A DNA stretch of 64,000 bases. It comes from an uncultured Oscillospiraceae bacterium. Its GTDB lineage: Bacteria > Bacillota > Clostridia > Oscillospirales > Oscillospiraceae. Every line of letters starts with the position of its first letter. Within the stretch, counting starts at the first letter, position 1. A model generated the notes under the pieces. The model did not search any database. It worked only from the letters and a program-made list of their open reading frames with translations, and was not told the DNA's origin. The stretch covers positions 1 to 64,000 of the forward strand of contig CAJUCA010000004.1 of NCBI GenBank assembly GCA_910585265.1. The letters are read 5' to 3'. Made by a program: the position numbers and the translations under genes. This document shows positions 7,466 through 16,895 of the stretch, one piece after another.

Positions 7466-10400
7466 ATGTCAAGCAGATTGATTGAGCTAACCTATTTCGA
7501 TCCCAAATCAAGCGTCCGGCTCACCGCCTACGCGGACACCGTCATGGTGGATCGGGACGGAAAGGACAGCGTCATCACCGCCATCCGCTTCGGCGGGTAC
7601 CCGGAAATGGTACGGGCCATGGCGGACGCTATCTATGGCGGAGCCACCATCGAGACAGCCCAGAACGGCAAAAAGCGGAGCTTGAAAAGCATCCCCAAAA
7701 AGTACCGGCGGCAGCTGGCCCACGACGGCGTTTACGCCACCGCTACGCTGATGGCCGGCGACGACGCCCTCACCGCCGAGCCCCAGGACGATGAGGGGGG
7801 CAGTGAAGCGGAGGCTGGAACCCAGCAGGAGATCCAGCCCCGGAAGTGCTACCTGTTCTGCCCCGCCGGAGACCGGGACCGTCTGTTTGAGGAGCTGGAT
7901 CACAAGACCGCCGCACCGCTGATCCCGGCGTTCCGGGACTATGTGTTGGACGCGCTCACCGCCCGGGGAGACCTGCGGCAGCTGGAGGTATTCTCGCTGA
8001 AGGAGAAATTGGATGCCTTTGTGCTGAACCTAAAGCCGGAGGACGCCAACGTGGTGGAGATTTTGGAGGACGGCCTGAAAAGCGGAACCATCGCCATCCC
8101 CGGCGCTGTGCCCGGCCAGCCGGACGGCTTCGACGGCGTGGAGAACGTCACCGGCTACCTCAACACCTTTGGAACCACCGTGGCCCAGCGCATCCGGGAG
8201 CAGTTCAAGCCCCTGTTCGACCCGGCAGCGGAGCCGCTGTCCGAGGAGGTGCTGGCGGTAAACGACACCATCCAGGCCAACGCGGGCTATTCCCTGTATG
8301 ACGCCCAGCTGGCTGTGGCGGAGGCTGTCAAGCGTCAGTTAGACCGCAAAAAAACCGCCCTGATCGTGGCGGAATGTGGTAGTGGCAAGACCAAGATCGG
8401 CGCTACCGCCCTGGGCGCACTCCAAGGGATGCACGCAGCCCAAAGCAAGCGGAGTAAGACCTTCAACCTCGTTATGGCCCCATCCCACGTTACGAAAAAG
8501 TGGGTGCGGGAGATCGGCGAGACCCTGCCCAACACCTTCGCCATGGTGGTTCGGAGCATCACGGACTTTGACCGGCTGTACCAGGCCTATGAGGCCGGGG
8601 ACAAAAACGTGTACGCGGTGTTCAGCAAAGAAAAGGCCCGGGACGGCTATATGCGCTACCCCGCCGTCACCTATGACCGCAACGCCAGGGGCTTCCGCTG
8701 CCCGGACTGCGGCAAGGTGGTTCAAATGGTCATCAGCGACGACGGCACAAAATACGAAGTAAACGCAGATCAGTTTTATTTCCAACGGGAACACCGGGGC
8801 AATCACGCCTGTGCCGCCTGTGGCAGCCAGCTGTGGTCCGCCATCAACCCAGGGCGTCAAATCCAATGGGCAAAAATCACCGATTACGGCTGGGTGTACC
8901 GAAAAATGGCTGGACAGCACAGGGGCAGGACAAAAAATGAGCGCATCCTGTCCCGGCTGGATGAAATTGCGGCAAACCTGGATGGCTATGAGCCGGTGCG
9001 GGGAGCCTGCCGCCGGTACGCCCTGAGCACCTACATCAAAAAGAAGTACCGGGGCCGGATCGACGCCATGCTCTGTGACGAGCTCCACGAGTACAACAAC
9101 GCCAGCGGCCAGGGGGACGCCATGGGCGAGCTGTATGGGGTGTCCAGGCTGTTTGTGGGCATGACCGCCACCCTCATTAACGGGTACAGTTCGGGCATTT
9201 TCCACTTGCTCTACCGCCTGGTGCCCGGCCTGATGGGTCAGGACGGCAAACCCTACCGCAAGCCCGCCTGGTTCGATGAGGAGTACGGAGTGATCGAGAA
9301 CACCTATGAGCTGGTGGAGTCCGATTACAATTCCAACCGCCGCACCGCCAAGCGCAAGGTCAAAAGCAAAAAGCTGCCCGGAGTGTCGCCGCTGGTATAC
9401 TCCCGGTTTCTGCTGGAATACACGGCGTTCCTGTCCCTGTCCGACATGGGGAAGGATCTGCCGGACTATGAGGAGATCCCTGTGCCGCTGGAAATGCCGG
9501 AGAAGGTGCGGGAGGGCTACAAACAGGCCGAACATATTCTGCAAAAGGTGCTGAAAACAGATCAAAAGGTGGCCAATAAGCTGCTGTCCGCCTATCTGAA
9601 CCTGCTCACCGTCTACCCGGACCAGCCCTATGACCAGCCCGAAATTGTCCACCCCATCAACGGGGAAGTGATCGTGAAACCGGCCAACGCGGCCGGCTTC
9701 GAGGACGTCCTCCCCAAAGAGGAAAAGGTGCTGGAGATCGTCCGGGAAAAGGTGGCCGCCGGCGGGCGGGTGCTCATCTACACCAGCTGGACCCGCACCG
9801 ATTCCCAGCAGAAGCTGCTCAAGCTGCTGACCCAGGAGGGCTACCGCACGGAGATCCTCTCGCCCGCCGTCCCGCCGGACAAGCGGGAGGCCTGGGTGGA
9901 AAAACGGGTGCGCACGGGGCTCCAAGTGCTCATCACAAACCAGCGCTGTGTTGAAACGGGACTCGACCTCAACGCTTTCACCACTCTCATCTTTTACAGC
10001 ATGGGCTTCAACCTGTTCACCCTGCGGCAGGCGTCCCGCCGGAGCTGGCGGATCAACCAGACCGCGCCCCGGGTAGAGGTGTACCTGCTCTACTACGCCG
10101 ACACAGTACAGGTCAAGGCCATGAAGCTGATGGCGTCCAAGCTGGCGGTGGCGGGCATCATCGAGGGCACCCTGTCCGAGGAGGGGCTTGCCGCCATGAG
10201 CGATGTGCGGGATCTGACCTCCCAGATGGCGAAGGAGCTGGCCCTGGGCATCAAGGACAACGTGGAGGATATCGCCGCCGCGTTCAAAAAGATGGCGGTC
10301 ATTAACCCGGAGCGGCGTGTCCGCACTGTGGCCCAGCCGGCAGCAGCGCTCCCGGCGCAGGAAGCGCCCACTATCAAAGATACCAGCACCCGCACCCGGC

Positions 10401-10516
10401 GAAAAGAGTTCGACGGCCTGCTGGAACGGACGCAGGAAGAACAAAAGAAGAAAAAGAGACCGAAAAAGCCTGTCGTGGACGAAGATCAATTCACCCTCGA
10501 CGGCTTTGCCGCGTAA
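7466..10516 (+). CDS. SF2-type (DExH) helicase with zinc-ribbon insertion
   Basis: A 1016-residue protein. Walker A is ECGSGKT at about residues 304-309 and the DExH box is DELH at 538-541. SF2 C-terminal motifs are seen in RVLIYTSWTRTDSQQKLLKL, QVLITNQRCVETGLDL and the arginine-rich RQASRRSWRINQ segment. Between motifs I and II there are two CxxC pairs (412/415 and 449/452) predicting a zinc ribbon. The architecture resembles Snf2-like helicases of conjugative elements. It should unwind or translocate on DNA during replication or transfer. ATG 7466 overlaps a competing ATG at 7462 that would give only a short peptide. It is the first gene of operon 1, behind the leader and hairpin. Confidence 0.8.
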   Translation: MSSRLIELTYFDPKSSVRLTAYADTVMVDRDGKDSVITAIRFGGYPEMVRAMADAIYGGATIETAQNGKKRSLKSIPKKYRRQLAHDGVYATATLMAGDDALTAEPQDDEGGSEAEAGTQQEIQPRKCYLFCPAGDRDRLFEELDHKTAAPLIPAFRDYVLDALTARGDLRQLEVFSLKEKLDAFVLNLKPEDANVVEILEDGLKSGTIAIPGAVPGQPDGFDGVENVTGYLNTFGTTVAQRIREQFKPLFDPAAEPLSEEVLAVNDTIQANAGYSLYDAQLAVAEAVKRQLDRKKTALIVAECGSGKTKIGATALGALQGMHAAQSKRSKTFNLVMAPSHVTKKWVREIGETLPNTFAMVVRSITDFDRLYQAYEAGDKNVYAVFSKEKARDGYMRYPAVTYDRNARGFRCPDCGKVVQMVISDDGTKYEVNADQFYFQREHRGNHACAACGSQLWSAINPGRQIQWAKITDYGWVYRKMAGQHRGRTKNERILSRLDEIAANLDGYEPVRGACRRYALSTYIKKKYRGRIDAMLCDELHEYNNASGQGDAMGELYGVSRLFVGMTATLINGYSSGIFHLLYRLVPGLMGQDGKPYRKPAWFDEEYGVIENTYELVESDYNSNRRTAKRKVKSKKLPGVSPLVYSRFLLEYTAFLSLSDMGKDLPDYEEIPVPLEMPEKVREGYKQAEHILQKVLKTDQKVANKLLSAYLNLLTVYPDQPYDQPEIVHPINGEVIVKPANAAGFEDVLPKEEKVLEIVREKVAAGGRVLIYTSWTRTDSQQKLLKLLTQEGYRTEILSPAVPPDKREAWVEKRVRTGLQVLITNQRCVETGLDLNAFTTLIFYSMGFNLFTLRQASRRSWRINQTAPRVEVYLLYYADTVQVKAMKLMASKLAVAGIIEGTLSEEGLAAMSDVRDLTSQMAKELALGIKDNVEDIAAAFKKMAVINPERRVRTVAQPAAALPAQEAPTIKDTSTRTRRKEFDGLLERTQEEQKKKKRPKKPVVDEDQFTLDGFAA

Positions 10517-10527
10517 AGGAGGCAATT

Positions 10528-11706
10528 TTGAACATCACAATAAACCGGGCGGAGCTGTTGAGCGCCGTCCAGAAGGCCGCTGCCGTCGCCTCGGAGGACG
10601 CGCCTTTGGAGCCGCTGAAGGGGGTGCTTTTGGAGGCTGACGCCGCCGCAGGTACGCTCACCCTCACCGCCACCAATATTGAGACTTCCCTGGAACAGAA
10701 ACTGGCTTGTACGGTTGGGGAGGATGACGCACTGGTGATGAACGCCAAGCTGCTGGCAGGGATGCTGGGGCTGATGTCCGGCGAGGCGGTGGAACTGCGC
10801 CGCAAGCCTGGAACCCGCTTGCTCACGCTGAGCAGCGGGGAGACCGTCTACAGCTGGGCCATTGGTGAACGGGGCGAGTTCCCCAAAATAGAGCTCCCGT
10901 TCCCGGAGGACACGGTAAAGCTGGCCGGCATCCCGTCCATGGCCCAGCAAACCATGTTCGCCACGAAGGAGGATAAGGACAAGCCCCTGATGCGCTGTGT
11001 GAACCTGATGTTCACCCAGGAGGGGCTGAAGGGCGTGGGCTACAACGGCCGGTGCCTGGTCGCCGCCAAGGGCGACGACAAATCCACCGGGAATGTCAGT
11101 CTGCTGCTACCCGCTAACTCTCTGGAAAAGCTGGCCGGGCTGTGCTCGGACAAAGACGAGTTCCGCGTGGGCGTGGCCGGGAAGTTCCTGGTGTTTCAGC
11201 GGCCGAGGCTCACGTTCGGGGCCATGCTGATGGAGGGCGACTACATGGACACGGACCGGCTGATGAACAACATCCGCAACCAGTTCACGCTGCTCACCGA
11301 CGTGGCCGACCTGCGCCGGACGCTGAAAACTGTGGCGGCGGTAGATCCCAAGGGCCGGGTGAAGCTGGCCTTTGACGGCGGAAAGATCACCTTCTCCTGC
11401 AAGGGGGAGCTGGGCGCGGCAAGCGAACAGCTGGACACGGTGCCGCTGACCGGGACACCCCGGGGTGAATACTGGTATCTGATCGAGGATCTGACGGCCT
11501 GCCTGCGCTCGCTGTCCGGCACCGCCACTCTGGGCATCGCCCAGGCGGGGATGCTGGATCTGTCCACGGAGAAGGCCTACTATATGCAGACCGCCATGCG
11601 GGAGCCCGTCGCCGCCCCGGTGGTGGTGCAGGAGGCCCCCAAAGCCGAGCCGAAAAAGGCCAAGCCCTCCAAGGCCAAGGCTAAGACCGTCCAAAAGGCG
11701 GCATAG
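10528..11706 (+). CDS. DnaN-like DNA polymerase sliding clamp (first copy)
   Basis: A 392-residue protein that begins like DnaN (MNITINRAELLSAVQKAAAV) with EPLKGVLLEADAAAGTLTLT and TATNIETSLEQ. The three-fold repeated clamp domain pattern spans residues 1-365, and a Lys/Ala-rich tail (~25 residues) is added at the end. The start is TTG at 10528 behind AAAGGAGG, 11 bases after the helicase stop. It would form a ring around DNA and tether polymerases. The element has a second, divergent clamp gene at 26240. The chromosome presumably has its own dnaN, so these would serve element replication. Confidence 0.8.
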   Translation: MNITINRAELLSAVQKAAAVASEDAPLEPLKGVLLEADAAAGTLTLTATNIETSLEQKLACTVGEDDALVMNAKLLAGMLGLMSGEAVELRRKPGTRLLTLSSGETVYSWAIGERGEFPKIELPFPEDTVKLAGIPSMAQQTMFATKEDKDKPLMRCVNLMFTQEGLKGVGYNGRCLVAAKGDDKSTGNVSLLLPANSLEKLAGLCSDKDEFRVGVAGKFLVFQRPRLTFGAMLMEGDYMDTDRLMNNIRNQFTLLTDVADLRRTLKTVAAVDPKGRVKLAFDGGKITFSCKGELGAASEQLDTVPLTGTPRGEYWYLIEDLTACLRSLSGTATLGIAQAGMLDLSTEKAYYMQTAMREPVAAPVVVQEAPKAEPKKAKPSKAKAKTVQKAA

Positions 11707-11709
11707 GGG

Positions 11710-12114
11710 GTGAAGCGCTTGAAAGAACATGACATTTGCCGTTACTGCGGGGGCGTCATCAAGCTGATCCCGGCAAAGGCCGTTTACGGCGAGTCCACCG
11801 GCCGGCTGGGCATGGAGGGCGAGTACATCTACCAGTGTCAGAACTGCAACGCCCGGGTTGGCTGCCACAAGGGCTCGACCCGTGCCCTGGGCAATGTGGC
11901 CAACGAGGTGCTGCGGCTGAAGCGGATGGAGGCTCACCGCGTATTCGACGCCCTCTGGAAAAGCGGGCGCATGACCCGGACGGGGGCGTACCGCTGGCTG
12001 GCGGGAGAGCTCCATCTGCGGCCGGACCGCGCCCATATCGGCGGGTTTGAGATGGATCAGTGTCAGAAGGTCATTGAGCTGTGCGAACAAATGGAAAATA
12101 AGGAGACGGCGTAA
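11710..12114 (+). CDS. Zinc-finger protein, DUF3268-like
   Basis: A 134-residue protein with CRYCGG near the N-terminus and CQNCNARVGCHKG about 35 residues later, a zinc-binding knuckle arrangement seen in DUF3268. The remainder is helical and basic. The GTG at 11710 is listed; a TTG at 11719 directly after GGGGGTGA is an equally good start. It overlaps the next gene by one base, so the two are translationally coupled. Probable nucleic-acid binding, exact role unknown. Confidence 0.65.
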   Translation: MKRLKEHDICRYCGGVIKLIPAKAVYGESTGRLGMEGEYIYQCQNCNARVGCHKGSTRALGNVANEVLRLKRMEAHRVFDALWKSGRMTRTGAYRWLAGELHLRPDRAHIGGFEMDQCQKVIELCEQMENKETA

Positions 12115-12554
12115 TGCGGGAATGTGAACATACAAAAGCGATATGCGACTGCATCGACTGGAAGCAGAATAGCTCAGGTTTGTGGGTCTCTCACCTTATG
12201 AGCAACTTTGAATTTACCGGCTTTGAATTCGAGTACACCTCCCTGGAAGCGGCGGAGGAGCGCCGTCTGTGCAAAGTTGGCCGGTGCCGTATCTGCGGGA
12301 AGCGTATGTGTTACAGCGGGACTTTGCCCTCCGATGTTACGGGAAATGGCCTGCTGTTGGCAGTTTATCGTAAAATGCACCAGATGTGGAACGGTCCCCG
12401 CGACAAAATCCCTGATAGCTTTGTTGATTTCCACGGGATGTTTTTCCGCGCGTTTCATGAGGCTGACCATAACACAGTACGAAAATGGCTGCTCGAAATA
12501 AAAGATCAAGGTTTCAGCATCCTATCCCGTTATGAAAGCCGGGAGGATACATAA
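12114..12554 (+). CDS. Zinc-ribbon-like hypothetical protein
   Basis: A 146-residue protein with several cysteines (C4, C11, C13 and a CRICGKRMC cluster). The segment GRCRICG...LPSDVTGNGLLLAVYRKM is clearly related to GRCKDCG...LPKGLAGDGLLKAIYDTV in the gene at 13118, so the two are paralogues of different length. No enzymatic motif is seen. Part of the tightly packed operon 1; function unknown. Confidence 0.6.
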   Translation: MRECEHTKAICDCIDWKQNSSGLWVSHLMSNFEFTGFEFEYTSLEAAEERRLCKVGRCRICGKRMCYSGTLPSDVTGNGLLLAVYRKMHQMWNGPRDKIPDSFVDFHGMFFRAFHEADHNTVRKWLLEIKDQGFSILSRYESREDT

Positions 12555-13115
12555 ATGGCAAAGCCGAAATACACCTTCCCGGAGCCGTACTGTCCTGGCT
12601 GCCAGTACCACCAAACTGTAGGTGAGGCTGTGGGCCGAACGCGCTACTGCAACGGATTCCCCAAGCGGCGGAAGTCCAAGCGGTTCAAGCGGTCTGACCC
12701 GAAGTACAAACCGCCCGGGTGGTGCCCCCGGCGGATTTCGCCGCCGGCGTGCCGCGTCTATGGCTTTGCGGACAGGGACAGTGAACTCATGCACTGGATG
12801 CTCAACAGCAAAGACGTTTTGAGTTGTGAAAGAACCGCCCATATTTCCGTAAGCGAGCGCCACTACCGGCTGCGCTTGGAGGTTTCGCTTGGCATGACCG
12901 CGAAGCAATTTTATGACGCCACACAGTCGGAGCCTTTGAGCGATATTTTTTCCAGCTATGGGGCACAAGTGGAGCGCGGTGAGATCATTGAGATCGACGA
13001 CGGACTGAAGCCCTATTATTTCTATTGCATGGGCGGCTTTGCGGTGGTTCCCCTGGTTTCATTTGACCGCTCACGAGTACAGCCGTCTGAACCCATCCCA
13101 TCCAAGGAGACATGA
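12555..13115 (+). CDS. Cysteine-rich hypothetical protein
   Basis: A 186-residue protein. The first 70 residues are basic and cysteine-rich (CPGCQYH, then spaced C residues in RYCNGF, GWCPRR and PACRVYG), suggesting a metal-binding N-terminus. The rest is an alpha/beta domain with no recognised motif. It abuts the upstream stop directly. Related short cysteine-rich proteins surround it in the operon. Confidence 0.55.
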   Translation: MAKPKYTFPEPYCPGCQYHQTVGEAVGRTRYCNGFPKRRKSKRFKRSDPKYKPPGWCPRRISPPACRVYGFADRDSELMHWMLNSKDVLSCERTAHISVSERHYRLRLEVSLGMTAKQFYDATQSEPLSDIFSSYGAQVERGEIIEIDDGLKPYYFYCMGGFAVVPLVSFDRSRVQPSEPIPSKET

Positions 13116-13117
13116 AC

Positions 13118-14014
13118 ATGGTAAGTAGATACTGCAAATGCTGCCACCATCTGGCGGGTGGGCCCAATGCCGTCGCCAATTTCTACAACGACCACTTTGT
13201 CCCCACTCATTGGGCATTGAATTATTTCAAGCTCAGCGAGTGTATAGGCGTCAGTCTGATGGGCCGCTGTAAAGACTGCGGCGGTGAGCTGGAGGAAACC
13301 ATTCCGCTCCCGAAGGGCCTGGCTGGGGACGGTTTGCTGAAGGCTATTTATGACACGGTACAGACTGCCCATCCCTATGACAAATTTTTGAAGCAGGTGG
13401 GTTACTACGGCCACTGTGAGGAACGCAGCAAATTTTATGCGAGCCGGGATGGACGGCATCAGTTCCAGCGCAGCCGGCAATTCTTTAAGCTGTTCAATGA
13501 CTGGGACCGGGAGGCGGCGCGGCTCTGGCTGGAAAAGAACTTTCCGCCGGACAAGCCCACCGAGGTCTTTCGGGACACCGGCGGCAGCCTGTTCAGCAGC
13601 GTTGTCCGCATGGCGAAGGCAAACGGCGACTTTGAGAAGGCCGGGGCCATCCTGGACTATTACCTGCCCTGTGAACACGAAAGCGGCATCAGGGAAAGGG
13701 TGGAGCTCACCGCCTATGAATTTGACTTTGTGCCCATCGTCAACTATGGCTATGAGGGCATCTACATCGACTGCTATCTGAAGGGCAAGTTTGATGAATC
13801 CGGGCGGTGCTCCCTCCATGTGGGGACGCTGAAAACGCTGAAGCGGGATCTGGAGAGCGCCAAGATCATGGGCGAGCTGTGCGGCACACTGATGCACCAC
13901 GCCAGCAGGTATGTCGATCAAAACCTGCGCCGCTATATGTCCGCCGGGGAATTAGAGGCGGCGTACCAGCGGCAGATGAGGGAAAGCAACCCGGAGGATT
14001 CCGGCCAGGCGTGA
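13118..14014 (+). CDS. Hypothetical protein with N-terminal zinc knuckles
   Basis: A 298-residue protein with CKCCHH at the N-terminus and GRCKDCGGELEE about 45 residues later; the latter block is shared with the gene at 12114. The C-terminal 150 residues are mixed alpha/beta (AYEFDFVPIVNYGYEGIYID) without a known motif. The ATG at 13118 is preferred over that at 13112 because AAGGAGA sits eight bases before it. Function unknown. Confidence 0.6.
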   Translation: MVSRYCKCCHHLAGGPNAVANFYNDHFVPTHWALNYFKLSECIGVSLMGRCKDCGGELEETIPLPKGLAGDGLLKAIYDTVQTAHPYDKFLKQVGYYGHCEERSKFYASRDGRHQFQRSRQFFKLFNDWDREAARLWLEKNFPPDKPTEVFRDTGGSLFSSVVRMAKANGDFEKAGAILDYYLPCEHESGIRERVELTAYEFDFVPIVNYGYEGIYIDCYLKGKFDESGRCSLHVGTLKTLKRDLESAKIMGELCGTLMHHASRYVDQNLRRYMSAGELEAAYQRQMRESNPEDSGQA

Positions 14015-14081
14015 CCACCACAGCAGCCAACCATGGGGCCGGGTACATCCGCGGCCCCCAAAATACAAAGGAGTTTTCAAA

Positions 14082-14441
14082 ATGAAAGACAATATTTCCT
14101 ATGAGCTTCGCAACCGCATTGTGGAGGAACACCTCCACTGCATCGACACCGTGATCTGGCAGAACTGGACGCTGATCCAGGCCGCCCGCCTGGAGCGGGA
14201 CGATGTGTACCAGCAGCTGGCTGTCCGGCTGATCCGCTGTGTGGACACCTACGACCCGGCCAAAGGATCGCTGAAGAAGCGCATCTATGCCCAGCTGAAA
14301 TATGAGCTGCTCAACTGCAAAGAGGTCCGCCGCCTGACCGGCATCACCGGTGCTCCGAAGGAGTTCCGTGGGGGGAACATCATTTCCCTCGACGCTATCC
14401 GGGAGGACAGCAGGCTGTATCAGCAGCTGAGCGCGGCATAA
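14082..14441 (+). CDS. Short sigma-70-region-2-like protein
   Basis: A 119-residue protein. The segment YQQLAVRLIRCVDTYDPAKG, followed by KKRIYAQLKYELLN, matches the helical pattern of sigma-70 region 2 (core binding and -10 recognition). No region 4 follows. It could be a one-domain sigma or anti-sigma-like regulator of element transcription. Its start follows AAAGGAG. Between it and the previous gene is a short GC-rich hairpin (14035-14041 with 14052-14058). Moderate confidence in the family, low in function. Confidence 0.55.
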   Translation: MKDNISYELRNRIVEEHLHCIDTVIWQNWTLIQAARLERDDVYQQLAVRLIRCVDTYDPAKGSLKKRIYAQLKYELLNCKEVRRLTGITGAPKEFRGGNIISLDAIREDSRLYQQLSAA

Positions 14442-14445
14442 GCGG

Positions 14446-14937
14446 ATGATGGCTGTGATGATATATCAACTGTATGCGGCATTGCAGCGGTTCTGCCGCC
14501 GGCTGTCCCTTTTCATGGCGCGGAATTTCATTGACCACGAGAGCGAATGGGCGGATGCAGAAGAACTGGGCGAAGACGCCGGTCAGGACGCCCAGTTTTT
14601 GCGCCTCCAGCTGGCCAAGGTGCGGGCGGAGAACACCGAGCTGAAAAGCCGGACGAACGATTTCGGGGAGCGGTTTGCGGCGCTGTTCCATATGCCGGAC
14701 GGCGGGCTGCGGGAAATCGCCCGCAGCTATGAAATCCGGCGGAAGCCCGGCGGTACATCCTGTGAAGTGGTTTTGGAGCACTGCGTTTTCTGCGGCTGTG
14801 CGGTGGAAACAAAGGCTTTCCAACATGAGCGGGACGCCCTGTTGTATGTGGCGCTTCTGCAAACGGCAGAATATCAGCCCCGGTGCAATCTGTCTTGCCC
14901 GTCCTGCTATGAGGAATACGAAAAATCGCTTGAATGA
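14446..14937 (+). CDS. Coiled-coil zinc-ribbon hypothetical protein
   Basis: A 163-residue protein: an N-terminal helical part, a predicted coiled coil (FLRLQLAKVRAENTELKS), then a C-terminal domain with CVFCGC and CNLSCPSC that could bind zinc. No known family is recognised. It lies four bases after the sigma-like gene and 25 bases before the AAA+ ATPase, in one operon. Confidence 0.55.
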   Translation: MMAVMIYQLYAALQRFCRRLSLFMARNFIDHESEWADAEELGEDAGQDAQFLRLQLAKVRAENTELKSRTNDFGERFAALFHMPDGGLREIARSYEIRRKPGGTSCEVVLEHCVFCGCAVETKAFQHERDALLYVALLQTAEYQPRCNLSCPSCYEEYEKSLE

Positions 14938-14962
14938 TCAAAGGATTGAAAGGGGTAAAACC

Positions 14963-16357
14963 ATGCCGAATCAAAATAGTCAAACCCTGCGTGAGCGTAT
15001 GCTGGCCGTCATGGCCGACGTGAACGCCCAGGTGGCGGAGCGGGAGGAGCTGGTGGAGGCCATCGCCATTGCCCTGCTCACCCGGAAGAACCTGTTCATC
15101 CTGGGGGCGCCCGGCCAGGCCAAGAGCTACGCCATCAACCAGTTCCGCGCCCGAATCACTGGGGCCCGGCAGTTTGAACGCCTGCTATCCAAGCAGACCG
15201 ATGAGGAACAGCTTTTCGGGCGGATCGATCTATCCAGCCTGCTCCCCGGTTCTGTGCCGGAGTCCGTTGTGAGCGGCGATGAGCTCTACCAACGTCTGCG
15301 TTCAAAGCTGGAATGCTTTGTGGAAAGCCTGCCTGGGCAAAAGGATACGCCGGCAGCCTACGAGCTGTTGAGGGCGCACACGTCCGCGTTGGAGGATTAC
15401 CGGGCGGCTCTGGCTGCGCTTCACACCGGCGAGCCCTCTGTGAACACCGCAGGAAAGATCCCCGAGACAGATATAGCGTTCCTGGATGAGATTTTTAAGT
15501 GCAATGACGGGGTGCTCAACTCCCTGCTCACCGCCCTCAACGAGCGCAAGTACACCAACGAGGGCCGTACTTATCCCATCCCCACCATCTCCTTTTTTGC
15601 GGCGTCCAACGAGATTCCAAACTTCAACGATCCCCAGGAGAAGATTTTGGAGGCACTGTATGACCGCCTGGAGCTAAAGGTGGTGACGGACAACATCGCG
15701 GACCGCTCCAAGCGCCTGGCGGTGCTGGCGGACAAGCAGACAGGCCGTTCCGGCGAGATCGCCGCGTCCATCACGCTGGACGAGCTGGAACGGATGCAGG
15801 CCGAGGTGGCGGGCATCCCTGTGCCCGATGCGGTGAATGAACTGGCGGACGATATTCTGTGCCAGTTGCGGAAAGATGGGATCCCTGTATCCGACCGCAA
15901 ATACCTCAACTACTATCCTATCGCCCAAGCCAAGGCGTGGCTGTCCGGCCATGCCCAGGTAGAGACACAAGATTTGCTGGCGCTGAAGAATTACCTCTGG
16001 CAGAAGCCAGGGGAGCGGCCTGTGGTGGAATCGACGTTGAGCCGTATGTGCGTCAATCCCATGCAGGACAAGGTGAACAGCGTCCGGGCCATGGCCATGG
16101 ACATACAGGCGGAGTTTGACGCCAATCGTGCCGATGCAGGCAAGCCCAACGCGGGCAGCAAGGCCCTCATCAAGCTGCGGGGCGAGCTGGTGCGGCTGTA
16201 TGGCGAGCAGCAAAAGCTGGCGGCGTCTGTCCAGTCGGACAGTGAAAAGGCGCTGACGGATGAACTGTTGGCCGACATGGAACAGATCAGCAGGAAAGCC
16301 CACGAGGCGGTGGGCTTCACCTATACGCCGCTGGAGCAGCTGGCGGCGCTGCAATAA
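14963..16357 (+). CDS. MoxR/RavA-type AAA+ ATPase
   Basis: A 464-residue AAA+ protein with Walker A GAPGQAKS (about residues 49-56), Walker B IAFLDEIFKC and sensor 1 SFFAASNEIPNF, the hallmark order of the MoxR/RavA clade. The C-terminal ~150 residues are helical. MoxR ATPases act as chaperones with a partner VWA-domain protein; such a partner is encoded three genes downstream (17755). The start at ATG 14963 follows GAAAGGGG; the long frame upstream overlaps the previous gene and is not coding. Substrate unknown, plausibly an element-encoded complex. Confidence 0.8.
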   Translation: MPNQNSQTLRERMLAVMADVNAQVAEREELVEAIAIALLTRKNLFILGAPGQAKSYAINQFRARITGARQFERLLSKQTDEEQLFGRIDLSSLLPGSVPESVVSGDELYQRLRSKLECFVESLPGQKDTPAAYELLRAHTSALEDYRAALAALHTGEPSVNTAGKIPETDIAFLDEIFKCNDGVLNSLLTALNERKYTNEGRTYPIPTISFFAASNEIPNFNDPQEKILEALYDRLELKVVTDNIADRSKRLAVLADKQTGRSGEIAASITLDELERMQAEVAGIPVPDAVNELADDILCQLRKDGIPVSDRKYLNYYPIAQAKAWLSGHAQVETQDLLALKNYLWQKPGERPVVESTLSRMCVNPMQDKVNSVRAMAMDIQAEFDANRADAGKPNAGSKALIKLRGELVRLYGEQQKLAASVQSDSEKALTDELLADMEQISRKAHEAVGFTYTPLEQLAALQ

Positions 16358-16381
16358 ACTACATTTTCAGGAGGGAAAATC

Positions 16382-16837
16382 ATGCTGAATCACATTGAAA
16401 TTATGGGCCGTCTGGGCCGGGATCCCGAACTGCGCCACACCCAAAGCGGCACCCCGGTGGCCAGCTTCTCGCTGGCGGTGGACCGGGACTTCAAGGACAA
16501 AAGCACCGGCGAACGCGTCACAGATTGGATCGACGTGGTGGCCTGGCGCTCCACCGGGGAATTTGTGAGCAAGTATTTCTCCAAGGGCCGCATGGCCGTG
16601 GTGGAGGGCCGTTTGCAGATCCGGGAGTGGACGGACAAGGAGGGCAATAAGCGCCGCACGGCGGAGGTCGTTGCCAGCAATGTGTACTTTGCCGACTCCA
16701 AGCCCAATGACGGTCAAAGCTCCGGGCAGAAAACGGCGGGCAAAAAGGATGATGATTTTGGCCTGCCTGCCGGGTTCCAGCCCAGTGGAGACAGCTTCGC
16801 AGACCTTGCGGACGACGACGGCGATCTGCCGTTCTGA
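16382..16837 (+). CDS. ssb: Single-stranded DNA-binding protein
   Basis: A 151-residue protein with the canonical SSB OB-fold: NHIEIMGRLGRDPELRHTQS, then TDWIDVVAWRSTGEFVSKYF and the VVEGRLQIREW strand. It ends in a flexible linker and the acidic tip DDDGDLPF that recruits partner proteins. It protects ssDNA during replication or conjugative transfer. It follows GGAGGG, 24 bases after the MoxR-like gene. Confidence 0.95.
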   Translation: MLNHIEIMGRLGRDPELRHTQSGTPVASFSLAVDRDFKDKSTGERVTDWIDVVAWRSTGEFVSKYFSKGRMAVVEGRLQIREWTDKEGNKRRTAEVVASNVYFADSKPNDGQSSGQKTAGKKDDDFGLPAGFQPSGDSFADLADDDGDLPF

Positions 16838-16843
16838 ACAGCA

Positions 16844-16871
16844 GCGGCGGGAGGCATTTGCCTCCCGCCGC
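16844..16871 (+). terminator. Strong hairpin after ssb
   Basis: Perfect 13-bp arms (16844-16856 and 16859-16871, gcggcgggaggca and its complement) with a 2-base loop and no T-tract. It could be a partial terminator or an mRNA stabiliser between ssb and the next gene. Confidence 0.5.
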
Positions 16872-16895
16872 ACCTTAAAATAAGGAGAATGATTT

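Noticed and set aside
8339..10525. Long minus-strand open frame (728 codons) opposite the helicase gene
   Set aside because: It is the mirror of a GC-rich plus-strand gene with complete helicase motifs; the antisense product is rich in G/L/H/V with no domain pattern or ribosome site.
14675..14962. Upstream extension of the MoxR-like ATPase frame
   Set aside because: It overlaps the coiled-coil zinc-ribbon gene; the ATG at 14963 has a ribosome site and the family starts there.
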